60,821 nucleotides of DNA from an archaeon (GCA_020056635.1 JAGVHI010000018.1:1-60821); one strand, 5' to 3'. Positions 1 through 9,702 are shown, numbered from the stretch's first letter. Numbers and translations: made by a program. Notes: generated by a model from the sequence alone, not told the origin.

Positions 1-2904
1 AATTGCAAGCTCGCCATCCGGCGTCGTTACCATAGTGCCTGCGCCAAAGCACGTGTAGTTGCAGGTAATGCTGCCGCCTGCGCAGCAGTCTGCTGCCACT
101 GAACACGCTCCTGCTCCAGTGGTTCCGGTTGGATAGCAGCATTTGCTAGAAGTGCAGGTAGTGGTGTCGACGCCGCCTTGGCAGCAGTCTGCCACAACAG
201 AGCATCCTGTTGCTTGTGTCGCGTAGCAGCATTTGCTCCCGCTGCACGAGATGCTGCCGCCTGCGCAGCACTGGCTTGCAGAACTGCATCCACCATACTG
301 GGTTGCTATGCAGCACTTGCTCGAGGTGCATGTTATGTTGCCTGCCGCGGTTCCGCAGCAGCAGTCGCTAACTGAAGAGCAGCTCGTGCTCGCGAGCGGG
401 ATGCAGCATTTGCTTGATGTGCTGCAAAGACCTGCCCCTACACCGTTTGCGCATGTCGAGGAGCAGCAATATGAGGCGCCTGAACCTGGGCAGGATGCCT
501 GATTTGCCTGGCAGGTGCATACTCCACCCGAGCACAGACCGGAGCAGCATTGCGAGTTGTTCGAGCAGGAATTGCCGTTCGGGTTGCATGCGCATGCTCC
601 GCCTGTACAATAATTGGTGCAGCATTGAGAGTTTCCGGTGCATGAGTTGCCAGTGGGCGTGCATGCGCACACGGTGCCGTTCAGGTAGCCCGAGCAGCAT
701 AGGGACGAATTGCCGGAGGACTGCCCATTGTCAAAGCAATCGGCGCACAGATTCGAGGAGTTGCATATCTCAGAGCAGCAGTTCACATTTGTGGAGCAGG
801 ACTCGCCAAGAGCGGTGCACGCACATGCCCCATTGGAGCAAATGTTTGAGCAGCATTCAAAAGTGTTGTTGCATGCCTCGCCCTCGCCATAGCACTCGGC
901 GCATTGGAGATCATGGCAATGACCAGAGCAGCACGTGACGCTGTAATAGCATGGTGAGCCAGTATACCTGCATAAACAATTGAATCCGTTGCACAAGTTG
1001 GTGCAGCAGTTCTGGTCATATGTGCATGAGGCCCCTACGTCCTCGCACGCAGCAGAGCATGTGCTAGTATACACGTTGCAGTAGCCAGAACAGCAGCTGT
1101 AGTCGTCTGGTTCTCCTGGAGTGCATGCTTCGCCGTTTGCAGCGCATGGACCGCATGTGCCTAAAACGCAATAAGTGGATTGGCAGTCGCCCCCGCCGTC
1201 ACAGCTATGCCCATCTGGGTAGAGGGCGCACAAGCCGTTTTCGCAGTATTGCGGGTTGGGGCAATATGCCGCGCCGCCGGGCGGGCATGGGTCGCCTATT
1301 GAGGGCCACTGGCACATGCCGCCCGAGCAGTTGCCTGTGCAGCACTGTGAACCATCGGTGCAGGTGTTGTTGAGCGGTGCACAGGCGCACGCATTGCTGT
1401 AGCAGTAGTTCGAACAGCAGGTTGAGTTGCCTGTGCAGGTGCCTGCGTTGCTTCGGCAGGAGGCGCACGTCCCATTGTCGCAGATGTTCGTGCCGCACTG
1501 CGAATCAGAGCCGCAGGAAAGCCCGTTGGGCTTTAGCGTGCATGCGCCGTTTGTGCAAAGCCCGGAGCAGCAGTCTGAATTAGAGCCGCAGGATTCTGAG
1601 GTTGCCCGGCACGAGGTGCAGGCTCCCCCGGAGCAGATTCCGGAGCAGCAGCTGGAGTCCGCAGTGCAGTTGCCCCCAGCCGCAAGGCATGAGACGCATT
1701 GGCTCGTGGTTGCGTTGCATGCGTTCGAGCAGCAGTTCCTATTCTCGCTGCATTCGTGGCCTGCAGGATAGCAGCCGCATGCCTCCAGAGTATCATACGA
1801 GCAGATGCCAGAGCAGCAATCATCGCCGCTTGTGCAGTATTGCGAATTGCTGGCGCACGAAGAGCACTGGCCCAATAGGCTGCAGTAGCCGGAATCACAT
1901 TCAACGCCCGAGCTGCAGCCATCGCCCACTGACCCGACGCATGAGCCTGCTGAGCAGGAGCCTGAGCAGCATTCATTGGGAGATGAGCAGGAGTTCCCGT
2001 TGGATGTGCATTCCGAACACACCCCATCGTCGCACGAGCCAGTGCAGCATTCCGCCGCTGCAGCGCACGTGTTCCCGTTTGATTTGCATGAGGCGCAAAT
2101 CCCATTCGAACAATAGAGACCAGTGTCACAATCCGTATCGTTCGAGCAAGCATAGCCCGAGGCTGAGCTGCATATCCCTGCATCGCAGAGCGTGCCGCAG
2201 CATTCTGATGAGGAAGAGCATTCCTGCCCACTTGGCTTGCAAGCGCAAATCCCTGCTTCGCAGTAGGTCGAGCAGCAGTCGGAATTGATGGAGCATGGGA
2301 GGCTGTTTGAGCGGCATGCGCAGCCTTCAGATATGCACTCGCACTTGCCAGTGCCCGCATAGCACGTGAGTGAAGGGGTGCTGGTGCAGCAGTCGGAACT
2401 GTCCAGGCATGAGTTGCCCTGCCCAACGCAGCCAGGGGGCTTCACAAACAGGCTTTCTGCGCCATATTGGGTCTTTGATAGGCTGCTTCCGGCAAGCGTG
2501 TACACGAACCTTATTTTGAACGGGCAGTCCGCGTCCCCGATGCAGCTTGTGTAGTCGGAATCGACATCCACAGTCGCCTTCCCGCCTGGGCTGATTAGCG
2601 CGGGCGAAGAGAGATGAGTGGTGGTTTCCGAGCTTGCAAGCTGGTTCATGACCACCACATCAGTGAGCAGTATCTGGCGCGGGCCGTTGTTGCGAAGCGT
2701 AAGCCGGACTTTTTCCTGCAGCGACGACCAGCCGGTGATTGCAATCGGCCTTGCGCTTTCCCAGTAAATTTGCGATTGGGTGACGCGGGATGAACCAAGC
2801 GGGCGCGAAAAGGAGAGAAGCGACATAGCTGCGATGCCGACAAGAAGCACTACTGCAAAAAGAATCACGAATTCGGTTGCTGCCTGACCCCTTTTCCGGC
2901 CCAA
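1..2904 (-). CDS. Giant cysteine-repeat pilin-like surface protein entering a Hint/intein-like domain (3' end outside window)
   Basis: I translated the frame by hand: it is open from 2904 to the window edge (968 codons, no stop). The chosen start is TTG at 2904, with GGGGTAA 6 nt upstream and no ATG before the signal. The N-terminus (GRKRGQAATEF, then a hydrophobic stretch) fits an archaeal class III signal peptide: basic residues, cleavage before Q, and E at +5. Residues 30-150 look like a pilin-like globular part. From about residue 155, cysteine modules of the CxSNSxCCSGxC type repeat without pause. The last four or five modules (about 840-945) are a distinct subtype with SSKCC and DCC. 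At residue 952 a new motif begins, CFGAGTMVTTPDGELAI, which matches the start of Hint domains (inteins, Hedgehog and bacterial intein-like domains). The likely location is extracellular, disulfide-rich. It lies 42 nt after the 2946-6692 gene on the same strand, so the two are probably co-transcribed. The function is unknown. Confidence 0.85.
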   Translation of the reverse strand, partial: MGRKRGQAATEFVILFAVVLLVGIAAMSLLSFSRPLGSSRVTQSQIYWESARPIAITGWSSLQEKVRLTLRNNGPRQILLTDVVVMNQLASSETTTHLSSPALISPGGKATVDVDSDYTSCIGDADCPFKIRFVYTLAGSSLSKTQYGAESLFVKPPGCVGQGNSCLDSSDCCTSTPSLTCYAGTGKCECISEGCACRSNSLPCSINSDCCSTYCEAGICACKPSGQECSSSSECCGTLCDAGICSSASGYACSNDTDCDTGLYCSNGICASCKSNGNTCAAAAECCTGSCDDGVCSECTSNGNSCSSPNECCSGSCSAGSCVGSVGDGCSSGVECDSGYCSLLGQCSSCASNSQYCTSGDDCCSGICSYDTLEACGCYPAGHECSENRNCCSNACNATTSQCVSCLAAGGNCTADSSCCSGICSGGACTSCRATSESCGSNSDCCSGLCTNGACTLKPNGLSCGSDSQCGTNICDNGTCASCRSNAGTCTGNSTCCSNYCYSNACACAPLNNTCTDGSQCCTGNCSGGMCQWPSIGDPCPPGGAAYCPNPQYCENGLCALYPDGHSCDGGGDCQSTYCVLGTCGPCAANGEACTPGEPDDYSCCSGYCNVYTSTCSAACEDVGASCTYDQNCCTNLCNGFNCLCRYTGSPCYYSVTCCSGHCHDLQCAECYGEGEACNNTFECCSNICSNGACACTALGESCSTNVNCCSEICNSSNLCADCFDNGQSSGNSSLCCSGYLNGTVCACTPTGNSCTGNSQCCTNYCTGGACACNPNGNSCSNNSQCCSGLCSGGVCTCQANQASCPGSGASYCCSSTCANGVGAGLCSTSSKCCIPLASTSCSSVSDCCCGTAAGNITCTSSKCCIATQYGGCSSASQCCAGGSISCSGSKCCYATQATGCSVVADCCQGGVDTTTCTSSKCCYPTGTTGAGACSVAADCCAGGSITCNYTCFGAGTMVTTPDGELAI

Positions 2905-2945
2905 ATGGATTACCCCAATACAAATATGCTCGAACCTTATATATA

Positions 2946-5900
2946 TTATGTGGATGCGGGCGAATCGGGGCCCTGCTTTGGCATTTTCCGCTTCCCCTCC
3001 TGCTTATTTTTTCCTTTTCCAAACAGCAGCCATGCCCCAAGCATAACAAGCAGCAGCGTGGAAACCGCGAGCATTGCAATGGATAAAGATGAATCCTGGG
3101 AAGGGGGGAGCGAGGAGATTGAAGCGAGCGCTTTTCTTGAAAGCAAAATCGACTCCGCAAATTTTCCATCGTCAAGCTTGGATTTGGCCTCTGAAATGAC
3201 TGCTTTTATCTCGCGCAGCTGCGTGCCGTCCCGAAGTGAGGATTTGGAGAGCGCGGCATCCGCAAGCGAATACGAAGATTCGGCTGAATTCGAAAGCGAG
3301 GCAAGCGATGAGTTCAGCTGCAAAACAAGCGCGCGCGAGTTCTCAAGAAGGAGGAGCGAGTCAGTTTCAAGAGAGGAGGAAATGTTCTTTGCAAGCGATT
3401 TTTCAAGCGTGCCGCGCCTCTTTTCAAGCGCGGCGATATCGGATTTGACCTGTGATGGCGTCTTTGGCATGCTTGCTTTTGCAGACCTACCAAGCGCAGA
3501 GTATTCAGTTGAATAATGCGATTGCACAAGTGTTGCCCCTTCGAGGGAAAGCCTAGCCTGCAGAAGGGTTTCTGATATGTTTGAGCGCTTGGATTCAAGC
3601 ATTGAGGAATACGCCCGCTCAAGCTCTGCATCAGTGGCGCCAAGCGAAAGAAGCTTTTCAAGAGCAGGGTCAGAAAATCCGCTTGCAAGGTAAGCAAGCC
3701 TTATTTTTGAGGAATTGGTTTGGGGCGCAGGCCGCTTGGCTTGGAGTTGTGATGCCGCCTCTTGCTTTTTTTCCTCTTCTTGCAAGTGCCCAGATATTTC
3801 AGCGTCGAGAGCAAGGTACTGCGCATACGCCTCATCAAATTTGCCCTGCGAGTAGAGCGAATGCGCCTTGGAATAAAGCGAAAGGATTTGAGGCTTGAGG
3901 GTTTTTGCCGCCTCCGCCCCAAGAGTTTCGTCTAGGGGCCCAAGCGAGCCTATTTCGTAGGAGATTGCGAATTTTGTTCCGCTCCCAGGAGTTATCGGGC
4001 CTGTTTCAAGCGACACGAGCAAATCCTCGCCGTTTTCGGATTTTGAGAACACGCGTGCGGAGGAGCCGGAGAGGGGCGCAACCGCATAGTTCACTGCTTT
4101 TGCAGCGCCAGGCTCGCGAAGCGCAATTGACGCTTTTGGGATCATGATTTTTGCATTGGAGATTGATAGGATATAGGAGAGCCCCATATGCGATGCAGCC
4201 TGCTTAGTGGATGCGGATTCCCTTGCGATTGTGAATGGGAATGGGATGGAATATTTTACCCCGATGGAATGCTTCCCTTTGCTGATGCCGTGTAATGAAA
4301 TAGCAATGCCGCCTGCATTTGCAAAAGATGCGGCGCCAAGCCTGCCTGAGTCAATTGAAATTATTGACGAGCTGGACGGAGCGCCCAATTCGAGGATTGC
4401 ATTTTCAATTTCATTCTTCGCATCAAAAGAAACCGTTTTTTCAACCATGGCTATTTCAGAGTCCGCGTATTGCACTTCTGTGCTCTCTGATATTATTGGG
4501 AGCAGAGCAGTCTCCTTTTCGATTGAGAATGAGTACATGGAATTTGCGCCCGCCCCATGTGCGATGAAGGCTGTTTGCGCCCCGTTTGCCCTTGCGCCAG
4601 AAATCCAATCCCCATCAAGAATGTCAGAATCGGATGGCTGAAATGGCAGGGATGCGAGAAATTCAATTTCCCCGTCATATGCTATTGGCAGCGAGTTTGC
4701 AGTCGTTATGAGCAGCTTCCTTGGCTGGGACTTTCCCACGATCACCTGCTCATCTGACCGGTCTTCAACAATTGCGTTGCGGCTAAATTCCGCCCCAAGT
4801 ATTGCAGGCGCAAGCTCATTTGTTTTCTGCGAAAGCGCCAAAAGGTCTTTTCTTGCTGGCGCGAGCTTCCCAAGGGCGGCAGGCTGGGCTTGCCCGGAAA
4901 CAAAATAAGCCGAGTATGATTCGAGCTTCTGGCCAAGAGAGGGGAGGCGGGAGGCATAATATTTTGCAATCGATTCCAGCTCGGCAGTTTTCGCAGGAAT
5001 GTCCGAGTATTCAAGCGATGCGGCTGAAAGAAGAGATTCGATATTCGCTTGTGCGACCTGCGCCCCAAGTGATGGGTCTAAAGTGGCGTCTGACTGTAGC
5101 CGCTTGAGAAGGGAGAGGTCCTGCTCAGCGAAGAACGTGTCAAGCCCGTCCTGTTTTGCAAGCGAGATTGCGTGGGCAAGCGAATTTATAGAAGCTGAAG
5201 CTTCCAGTTCCTGTGACCTGGATGCTATTCCTTCAGATGATGCAAGCTCGGATGCTTTTCTTGCAAGGCGCGCGGCACCGGAGTAATGCACAAACCGCTC
5301 TCCAACAGAGGCTGCAATTTCTGCCTTCTCGAATTCCTCTTTTGCCTTTTTCAGCTCGGCACTTGCAGAAAGAAGCGCAGACGTTGCAGTTGATTGCAAT
5401 TTTTTCTGGAGCCCTATTTCCTCAGTTGCGTCCAAAATCCATTTTTCCGCGTCATGCAGTGCATTTTGTTCAGCATCCTCCGCCTCCTCAAGCGCAGCTT
5501 GCGCAAGCGAGGCTGATTGGCTTGCAATGTAAAAACAATCCGAGTATTTGTCAAGGGACACTGAGATGTAATGGAGTTTTTTTGATGTGAATGCCGATTG
5601 TGCCGCCGAACATTCCGCTTCCGCCCTCGAAAGAAGCTTTTGAGCGTACGAAAGTTTTGCAGATGGACCTAGAGGTTCAATCGACACCTCGATTCCCTCA
5701 TCTGAAAAAAAAGCAATTGCAGATGGGGTGACAAGCTCTGATCGTGCATCTTGCGCCTGCAAGAGCGCTTTTTTCGCAATGCCTATTTTGCCAGATGAGA
5801 TTAAAGATGCATTTTCAATTTCCGAATGTGCCAAAGCAATGAGAGCCCCGTATTGCGCGTGAAGCGTCGCTGCCCTTGGGATTGAGCCGTTTTTCCCTGC

Positions 5901-6692
5901 CACAAGCCAGTAGAATGTTGCATCTGGGAATTGGGCAATGTGAGGGGCGCGCAAGAGGTATTCAATTATTTGGGAATTCGCGACTGATGCGGATTCTGAG
6001 AAAGTGGAGTCCAGCCCGCCAGCCTGGCGCGTGGAGGTTTCGGATATGAAATCGATAGCCCCCTGCCTTGCAACGCCGCGGTAATCAGATGAGAGCAGAC
6101 CTGCGCGCTCAAGCTCCACCCTGTCATCGGACAACGCGAGGAATGCCTGGTTTGCAGATTCGCAGTAGTATGCATATGAAGCGAAATAATCCGAGAGTGC
6201 GCCTGCCCATTCTGATTGGTATTGCTCCGCATAGTCCTTGAGCTCTATTGCTTCTGGCATGCCAGCGAGAATGAGGTTTGGGTAGGAAAGCGAGAGTGAG
6301 AGTGCGCCTGCGCTTGCAAGCGAGATGCTAAAGGCATTTTGGTGCAGCAGTTTCGCATTTGAATAATGGGCCCTTGCAGACTCGAGATGCTCCCTCCCTT
6401 TCTGCGCGTTCTGCGCGGCATGCTCGAATCTTTCATTCTGCAATGAAGTGCCAAGCGAATCCCGGATGGTGAGTGCGGAAACCGGCTCCTGCGATTCTAT
6501 CTGGAGCGAATCGAGGCTTAATTGGAAATAGCCCGCCATTATGCGCATGCCCCCAGCATTGAGGATATATGGGTTTGAGCCAAGCCATTGGGATTGGTTC
6601 CAGAACTGCCTGAAATCGGAACCGAGGTGCGGCAGCGCAAAAACAGTAGGCAGCAGGAGAAAAAGAAGGGCAAGGAGCCTCCCTAGTTTCAC
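2946..6692 (-). CDS. Large secreted, membrane-anchored coiled-coil protein
   Basis: About 1248 aa from GTG 6692. I prefer this start because GGGGTGG lies about 6 nt upstream and the peptide then begins VKLGRLLALLFLLLP, a clean signal peptide. The upstream ATG at 6764 overlaps the TATA box. After the signal come several hundred residues of Ala/Ser/Glu-rich helical, probably coiled-coil sequence. A beta-rich segment follows at about residues 640-930, then more helical sequence, and one C-terminal membrane segment (about 1205-1225) with a Lys-rich cytoplasmic tail. The topology is therefore outside with a C-terminal anchor. I recognise no catalytic motif and no named family. The gene directly precedes the cysteine-repeat pilin-like gene on the same strand, which suggests a shared cell-surface structure. 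That link is inference. Confidence 0.8.
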   Translation of the reverse strand: MKLGRLLALLFLLLPTVFALPHLGSDFRQFWNQSQWLGSNPYILNAGGMRIMAGYFQLSLDSLQIESQEPVSALTIRDSLGTSLQNERFEHAAQNAQKGREHLESARAHYSNAKLLHQNAFSISLASAGALSLSLSYPNLILAGMPEAIELKDYAEQYQSEWAGALSDYFASYAYYCESANQAFLALSDDRVELERAGLLSSDYRGVARQGAIDFISETSTRQAGGLDSTFSESASVANSQIIEYLLRAPHIAQFPDATFYWLVAGKNGSIPRAATLHAQYGALIALAHSEIENASLISSGKIGIAKKALLQAQDARSELVTPSAIAFFSDEGIEVSIEPLGPSAKLSYAQKLLSRAEAECSAAQSAFTSKKLHYISVSLDKYSDCFYIASQSASLAQAALEEAEDAEQNALHDAEKWILDATEEIGLQKKLQSTATSALLSASAELKKAKEEFEKAEIAASVGERFVHYSGAARLARKASELASSEGIASRSQELEASASINSLAHAISLAKQDGLDTFFAEQDLSLLKRLQSDATLDPSLGAQVAQANIESLLSAASLEYSDIPAKTAELESIAKYYASRLPSLGQKLESYSAYFVSGQAQPAALGKLAPARKDLLALSQKTNELAPAILGAEFSRNAIVEDRSDEQVIVGKSQPRKLLITTANSLPIAYDGEIEFLASLPFQPSDSDILDGDWISGARANGAQTAFIAHGAGANSMYSFSIEKETALLPIISESTEVQYADSEIAMVEKTVSFDAKNEIENAILELGAPSSSSIISIDSGRLGAASFANAGGIAISLHGISKGKHSIGVKYSIPFPFTIARESASTKQAASHMGLSYILSISNAKIMIPKASIALREPGAAKAVNYAVAPLSGSSARVFSKSENGEDLLVSLETGPITPGSGTKFAISYEIGSLGPLDETLGAEAAKTLKPQILSLYSKAHSLYSQGKFDEAYAQYLALDAEISGHLQEEEKKQEAASQLQAKRPAPQTNSSKIRLAYLASGFSDPALEKLLSLGATDAELERAYSSMLESKRSNISETLLQARLSLEGATLVQSHYSTEYSALGRSAKASMPKTPSQVKSDIAALEKRRGTLEKSLAKNISSSLETDSLLLLENSRALVLQLNSSLASLSNSAESSYSLADAALSKSSLRDGTQLREIKAVISEAKSKLDDGKFAESILLSRKALASISSLPPSQDSSLSIAMLAVSTLLLVMLGAWLLFGKGKNKQEGKRKMPKQGPDSPAST

Positions 6693-6763
6693 CAAATCCC
6701 ACCCCGATACGGTTCTTCGAGCGCCCCAATTAAAAACAATTCCCCGCGCGCTTTTGTAAATCA

Positions 6764-6771
6764 TTTTTAAA
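6764..6771. promoter_or_regulatory. TATA box (TTTTTAAA) between divergent genes
   Basis: The box reads TTTTTAAA on plus and TTTAAAAA on minus. It lies about 45 bp before the plus start at 6813 (which has GAGGTGGG as Shine-Dalgarno) and about 75 bp before the minus start at 6692. Both genes would carry short leaders with ribosome sites, unlike the leaderless pairs elsewhere in the window. Confidence 0.5.
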
Positions 6772-6812
6772 CAGTTTGATGCACAATTGGAACAACTATT
6801 TGAGGTGGGTCA

Positions 6813-7427
6813 ATGGAAGGAAGCGACGGGAGGCTGTATTTTGCATTTGAGAAGCTATGCGGCGACACAGTAAGGCAAGATGGCCATAAGCCGCCTGCAT
6901 ACATGGCTGCAGAAAATCCGGATGATTTCATTTATAGCAAAGATGGCAGCGGGTACGTGAAGATCGGGGGCATAAAAAGCGAAACGCTGTTGCTGCCAAT
7001 CGAAGTCACCGGCAAACGCCCAGAGGAAATTGCCGTATTATTCAGGCTTGCAAGGGTGGCTGCGCTTCTTGGGGATGCAAGCAAGGGGGTGCTTACAAAT
7101 TACGGCGATGTGCGCGACTCTATAATCTGGTTCTCTGACAGAAGAGGGCCGATGTACGAGCTGCTCAAGGAGAGCGAGCCTGCGCTGCTTGCTGCTGTTG
7201 AGAGGTTTGCAAGGGGCGAGGAGAGGGATTTTGGCGTTATTGTAGGGGAGCCTGCAACCTGGGGCAAGGTAGTAGGAAGGGCCAATGAGAGGCGCAGACA
7301 GATGCTCCGCGAGCAAGCGTTGATTTTCGCCCGTTCAAACGCAGCTACCCTTCAAAGCGACCACCGGGTCTTATTTGCAGAGCAGAATTCGCGCATTGGC
7401 TCAATGGGCAGGCTGGCAGCGAGATAG
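6813..7427 (+). CDS. Hypothetical cytoplasmic protein
   Basis: 204 aa with no signal peptide, membrane segment or cysteine cluster. The start is ATG 6813, supported by GAGGTGGG 5 nt upstream. The sequence is a mixed alpha/beta type with a charged, helix-like C-terminal third (about 125-200). I do not recognise the family and see no catalytic motif. It is followed after 35 bp by the PRPP synthetase gene, which has its own TATA-like element, so an operon is not required. The base composition resembles its neighbours. Confidence 0.7.
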   Translation: MEGSDGRLYFAFEKLCGDTVRQDGHKPPAYMAAENPDDFIYSKDGSGYVKIGGIKSETLLLPIEVTGKRPEEIAVLFRLARVAALLGDASKGVLTNYGDVRDSIIWFSDRRGPMYELLKESEPALLAAVERFARGEERDFGVIVGEPATWGKVVGRANERRRQMLREQALIFARSNAATLQSDHRVLFAEQNSRIGSMGRLAAR

Positions 7428-7462
7428 ACATTCTATTAAAAAAGCCGTGCCAATATAACATT

Positions 7463-8341
7463 ATGGAGGCCCAAATAGGCAACAAGCTACTTCTGGTCAC
7501 CCCTAATTGCGCTGATTTGGCAAAGCCGAATGTCGAGATTAAGCGCTTCCCAGATGGGGAGACGTATGTGCGGATTGACGAGGAGACCGAGGGCAAGCAC
7601 GTGACTGTGCTGCACCGCTGCTACCCGAAGCAGGATTCCTCATTGCTGCAGCTGTTGCTGATTGGCAACGCGGTTGCGCCCTTTGCAAAATCCCTCACAG
7701 CGGTTGTGCCGTACCTCCCTTATGCGCGCCAGGACAAAGCGTGGAAAACAGGCGAGGTGAAAAGCGCGGAGATAGTGTGCAACTTGCTTGTGAGCTCGGG
7801 CTACACCAATTTGGTCACGTATGACTGCCATTTTTTGAAAAAAGGCGGGGAACACAAGCGCGACAAGCTGACCATACTCAACAAGTCGATGGGCAAAATG
7901 CTTGAGGATTACCTCTCAAGGCAGATTGCAGACGACCCGGTGATAGTCTCGCCGGATTCTGGGGCAGGCTACCTGGTGGAGGGGCGCGGGCATGCGATGA
8001 AAAAGGTGCGTGGCGAGTATGTTACGGATGACAAGACCGCGTACCGCGAGGTGAAGGAGCTTTCGATGGACTTCTCGGTGAATGGCCGGGAGGTAATAGT
8101 GCTTGATGACATGATTGCGGGCGGCGGGACTATGGAGCGCGCAGTGCGGCTCTGCATTGAGGCTGGCGCAAAAACTGTGCGGTGCGGTGCGACCCACGGG
8201 CTTTTTTTGAATTTTGCAGACCAGAGGATCAAGGAGGCAGGGGCGCAAGAGGTCATTGCCTCTGACACTGTGCAGTGCCCGTATTCAAAGGTGTCGATAA
8301 AGGAGCAGCTGTTCACTGCGCCGCTCTCATCGTTCTTCTAG
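7463..8341 (+). CDS. prs: Ribose-phosphate pyrophosphokinase (PRPP synthetase)
   Basis: 292 aa, the usual length for the archaeal enzyme. It makes phosphoribosyl pyrophosphate from ribose 5-phosphate and ATP, which feeds purine, pyrimidine and other ribosylated-compound synthesis. Visible family motifs are KRFPDGETYVRI near the N-terminus, the PYARQDK flexible-loop region (about 88-94), and the PRPP-binding loop VLDDMIAGGGTM (about 213-224). An AT-rich tattaaaaa element about 25 bp upstream implies a leaderless mRNA. Other purine genes in the window (purB, purN, the GuaA subunit) depend on its product, though they are not in one operon. Confidence 0.95.
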   Translation: MEAQIGNKLLLVTPNCADLAKPNVEIKRFPDGETYVRIDEETEGKHVTVLHRCYPKQDSSLLQLLLIGNAVAPFAKSLTAVVPYLPYARQDKAWKTGEVKSAEIVCNLLVSSGYTNLVTYDCHFLKKGGEHKRDKLTILNKSMGKMLEDYLSRQIADDPVIVSPDSGAGYLVEGRGHAMKKVRGEYVTDDKTAYREVKELSMDFSVNGREVIVLDDMIAGGGTMERAVRLCIEAGAKTVRCGATHGLFLNFADQRIKEAGAQEVIASDTVQCPYSKVSIKEQLFTAPLSSFF

Positions 8342-8415
8342 GGGTGTTTCCTGCCAGGATGCATTTCCCCCTGGCTGCTTTTTGGAACGCTTAGCTTTTG
8401 ATGGGCTGCTAGGGC

Positions 8416-9597
8416 TTATTGGAGTTTTGCCTGCTTCCTGGAATGAGCACCCGGTTTCTTTCGCGCATGCCTTGCCTGCGGCAATTTCTTGTGGGCAGCT
8501 GCGTGCCCTGCCTGCTCGATTTGGGCATGATGCGCCATAGCACGCTCTGTTCCAGCCGCATATTCAGGTGGCTTGTGCACCCTCACCCTTGCAAGAAGCT
8601 TCCAGAAGATGAATGCGGCAAATGAGATTCCAGCAATTGCTGCGATTGCTATCCCGGCAAGCACCAGCGGGAGAGGGAGCGTTTCCTTTGCAGATGGTTG
8701 GGGCTCGGCAAAAGGAGGCTGCACTGAAGGCTTCGGGGCGCTTGGGGCCGACGCGTTCTCATTCGGCCTTGCAAAAGATGTGAATGTTGTGTTTTCGAAC
8801 TTGAATGAATAGGCTCCGGCATCGACCGCAGTGATGCTTGCTTTCCCATCGGAATCCGACACTAAGGTGGTTTTGCCGGCAGGGGTGGTGGCTTCTATTG
8901 AGGCGCCCGGGGCAGGCTTGCCGCCCCTTGTAACGGAAACCGAAATCACACCGCCCTGCTCTGCGGCAAGCGTCCCTGAGATTTTAGGGGTCGTGTCCTC
9001 GGGAACAGGAGGCTGCATCTTGTTTAACGTGATGAAAAGGAGCTTTGCTTCCGCGTCCTCAAGTGTGGCCTCCCCGGTATAATAGTACTCTCCGCGGGTA
9101 ATGTTAATCATGTAGGTGCCTGGCGATAGCGAGGTTATCACGAACTGCCCGTCGGGCATCACTTCCCCCCATTTTGCCGAATTGCCCTTCCAGAAGTAGA
9201 TTCTGCCCTCAAGCGGCACTGGCGCAGTTATCTTACCATATGCCGAACCAGGAGAGGTGCTGTCGGTAAACAGCTTGGACATCACTATGTCAAGCGAATC
9301 GCCGCTAATCGCGATTGCGGTCGCATTCACGATGCGCACGTGCGTCGCATAGTTGTACCGGCTCGCACGCAGTATGTATATGCCATCTGGGACGTTTTCA
9401 AAAGTGTATCGCGCGTAATCGAGCTTGCCGCTTGCAGCAGTCGTTTCCATGAAAAGCGCGCCCTCGGACAAAAGCTCCACCTTTGCGCCCGGGAGCATGG
9501 TGTTGTAGCCTGCCACTGTGCCGGTGATGGTTATGGCAGATAGTGATGAAAATGCAATAAGCAAAAGTGCAAGTGGCAATATGACGCGGTTTGACAA
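8416..9597 (-). CDS. Secreted membrane-anchored protein with carboxypeptidase-regulatory-like (Ig-fold) domains
   Basis: About 393 aa from TTG 9597. AGGTGAT lies 4 nt upstream, and a TATA box (GTTTTATATT on minus, 9631-9640) is correctly placed for this start and not for the longer reading to 9702. A signal peptide is followed by repeated beta-sandwich segments with the pattern of carboxypeptidase regulatory domains (for example ITGTVAGYNTMLPGAKVELL and later GGKPAPGASIEATTPAGKT). Then come a Pro-rich linker, a C-terminal membrane helix and a long Lys/His/Arg-rich tail. The likely role is as a cell-surface adhesive or structural protein. No catalytic residues are seen. A gene of similar design lies at 15063-16337. 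Confidence 0.8.
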   Translation of the reverse strand: MSNRVILPLALLLIAFSSLSAITITGTVAGYNTMLPGAKVELLSEGALFMETTAASGKLDYARYTFENVPDGIYILRASRYNYATHVRIVNATAIAISGDSLDIVMSKLFTDSTSPGSAYGKITAPVPLEGRIYFWKGNSAKWGEVMPDGQFVITSLSPGTYMINITRGEYYYTGEATLEDAEAKLLFITLNKMQPPVPEDTTPKISGTLAAEQGGVISVSVTRGGKPAPGASIEATTPAGKTTLVSDSDGKASITAVDAGAYSFKFENTTFTSFARPNENASAPSAPKPSVQPPFAEPQPSAKETLPLPLVLAGIAIAAIAGISFAAFIFWKLLARVRVHKPPEYAAGTERAMAHHAQIEQAGHAAAHKKLPQARHARKKPGAHSRKQAKLQ

Positions 9598-9702
9598 TCC
9601 ATCACCTGCTGTGAGAGAGATGCTCCAAACAATATAAAACTTCGTTTTTCGACGTCGGTTGCGCAACAACGTTTTTAATTTCCCAGCAGCCAATCGCCGC
9701 AT

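Noticed and set aside
1-2400. Plus-strand open frames opposite the cysteine repeats (for example 1602-2288)
   Set aside because: They arise from the regular codon pattern of the repeats; no start signals or known motifs.
1533-2426. A 297-residue open frame on the minus strand inside the cysteine-repeat gene
   Set aside because: It is an alternative frame of the TGC-rich repeats, Ala/Arg-rich with no domain, and the true frame is open over the whole region with a signal peptide and clear repeat logic.
8342-8415. A gene or RNA in the gap between prs and the surface-protein gene
   Set aside because: The 74 bp hold only short T-runs typical of convergent gene ends; nothing else recognised.
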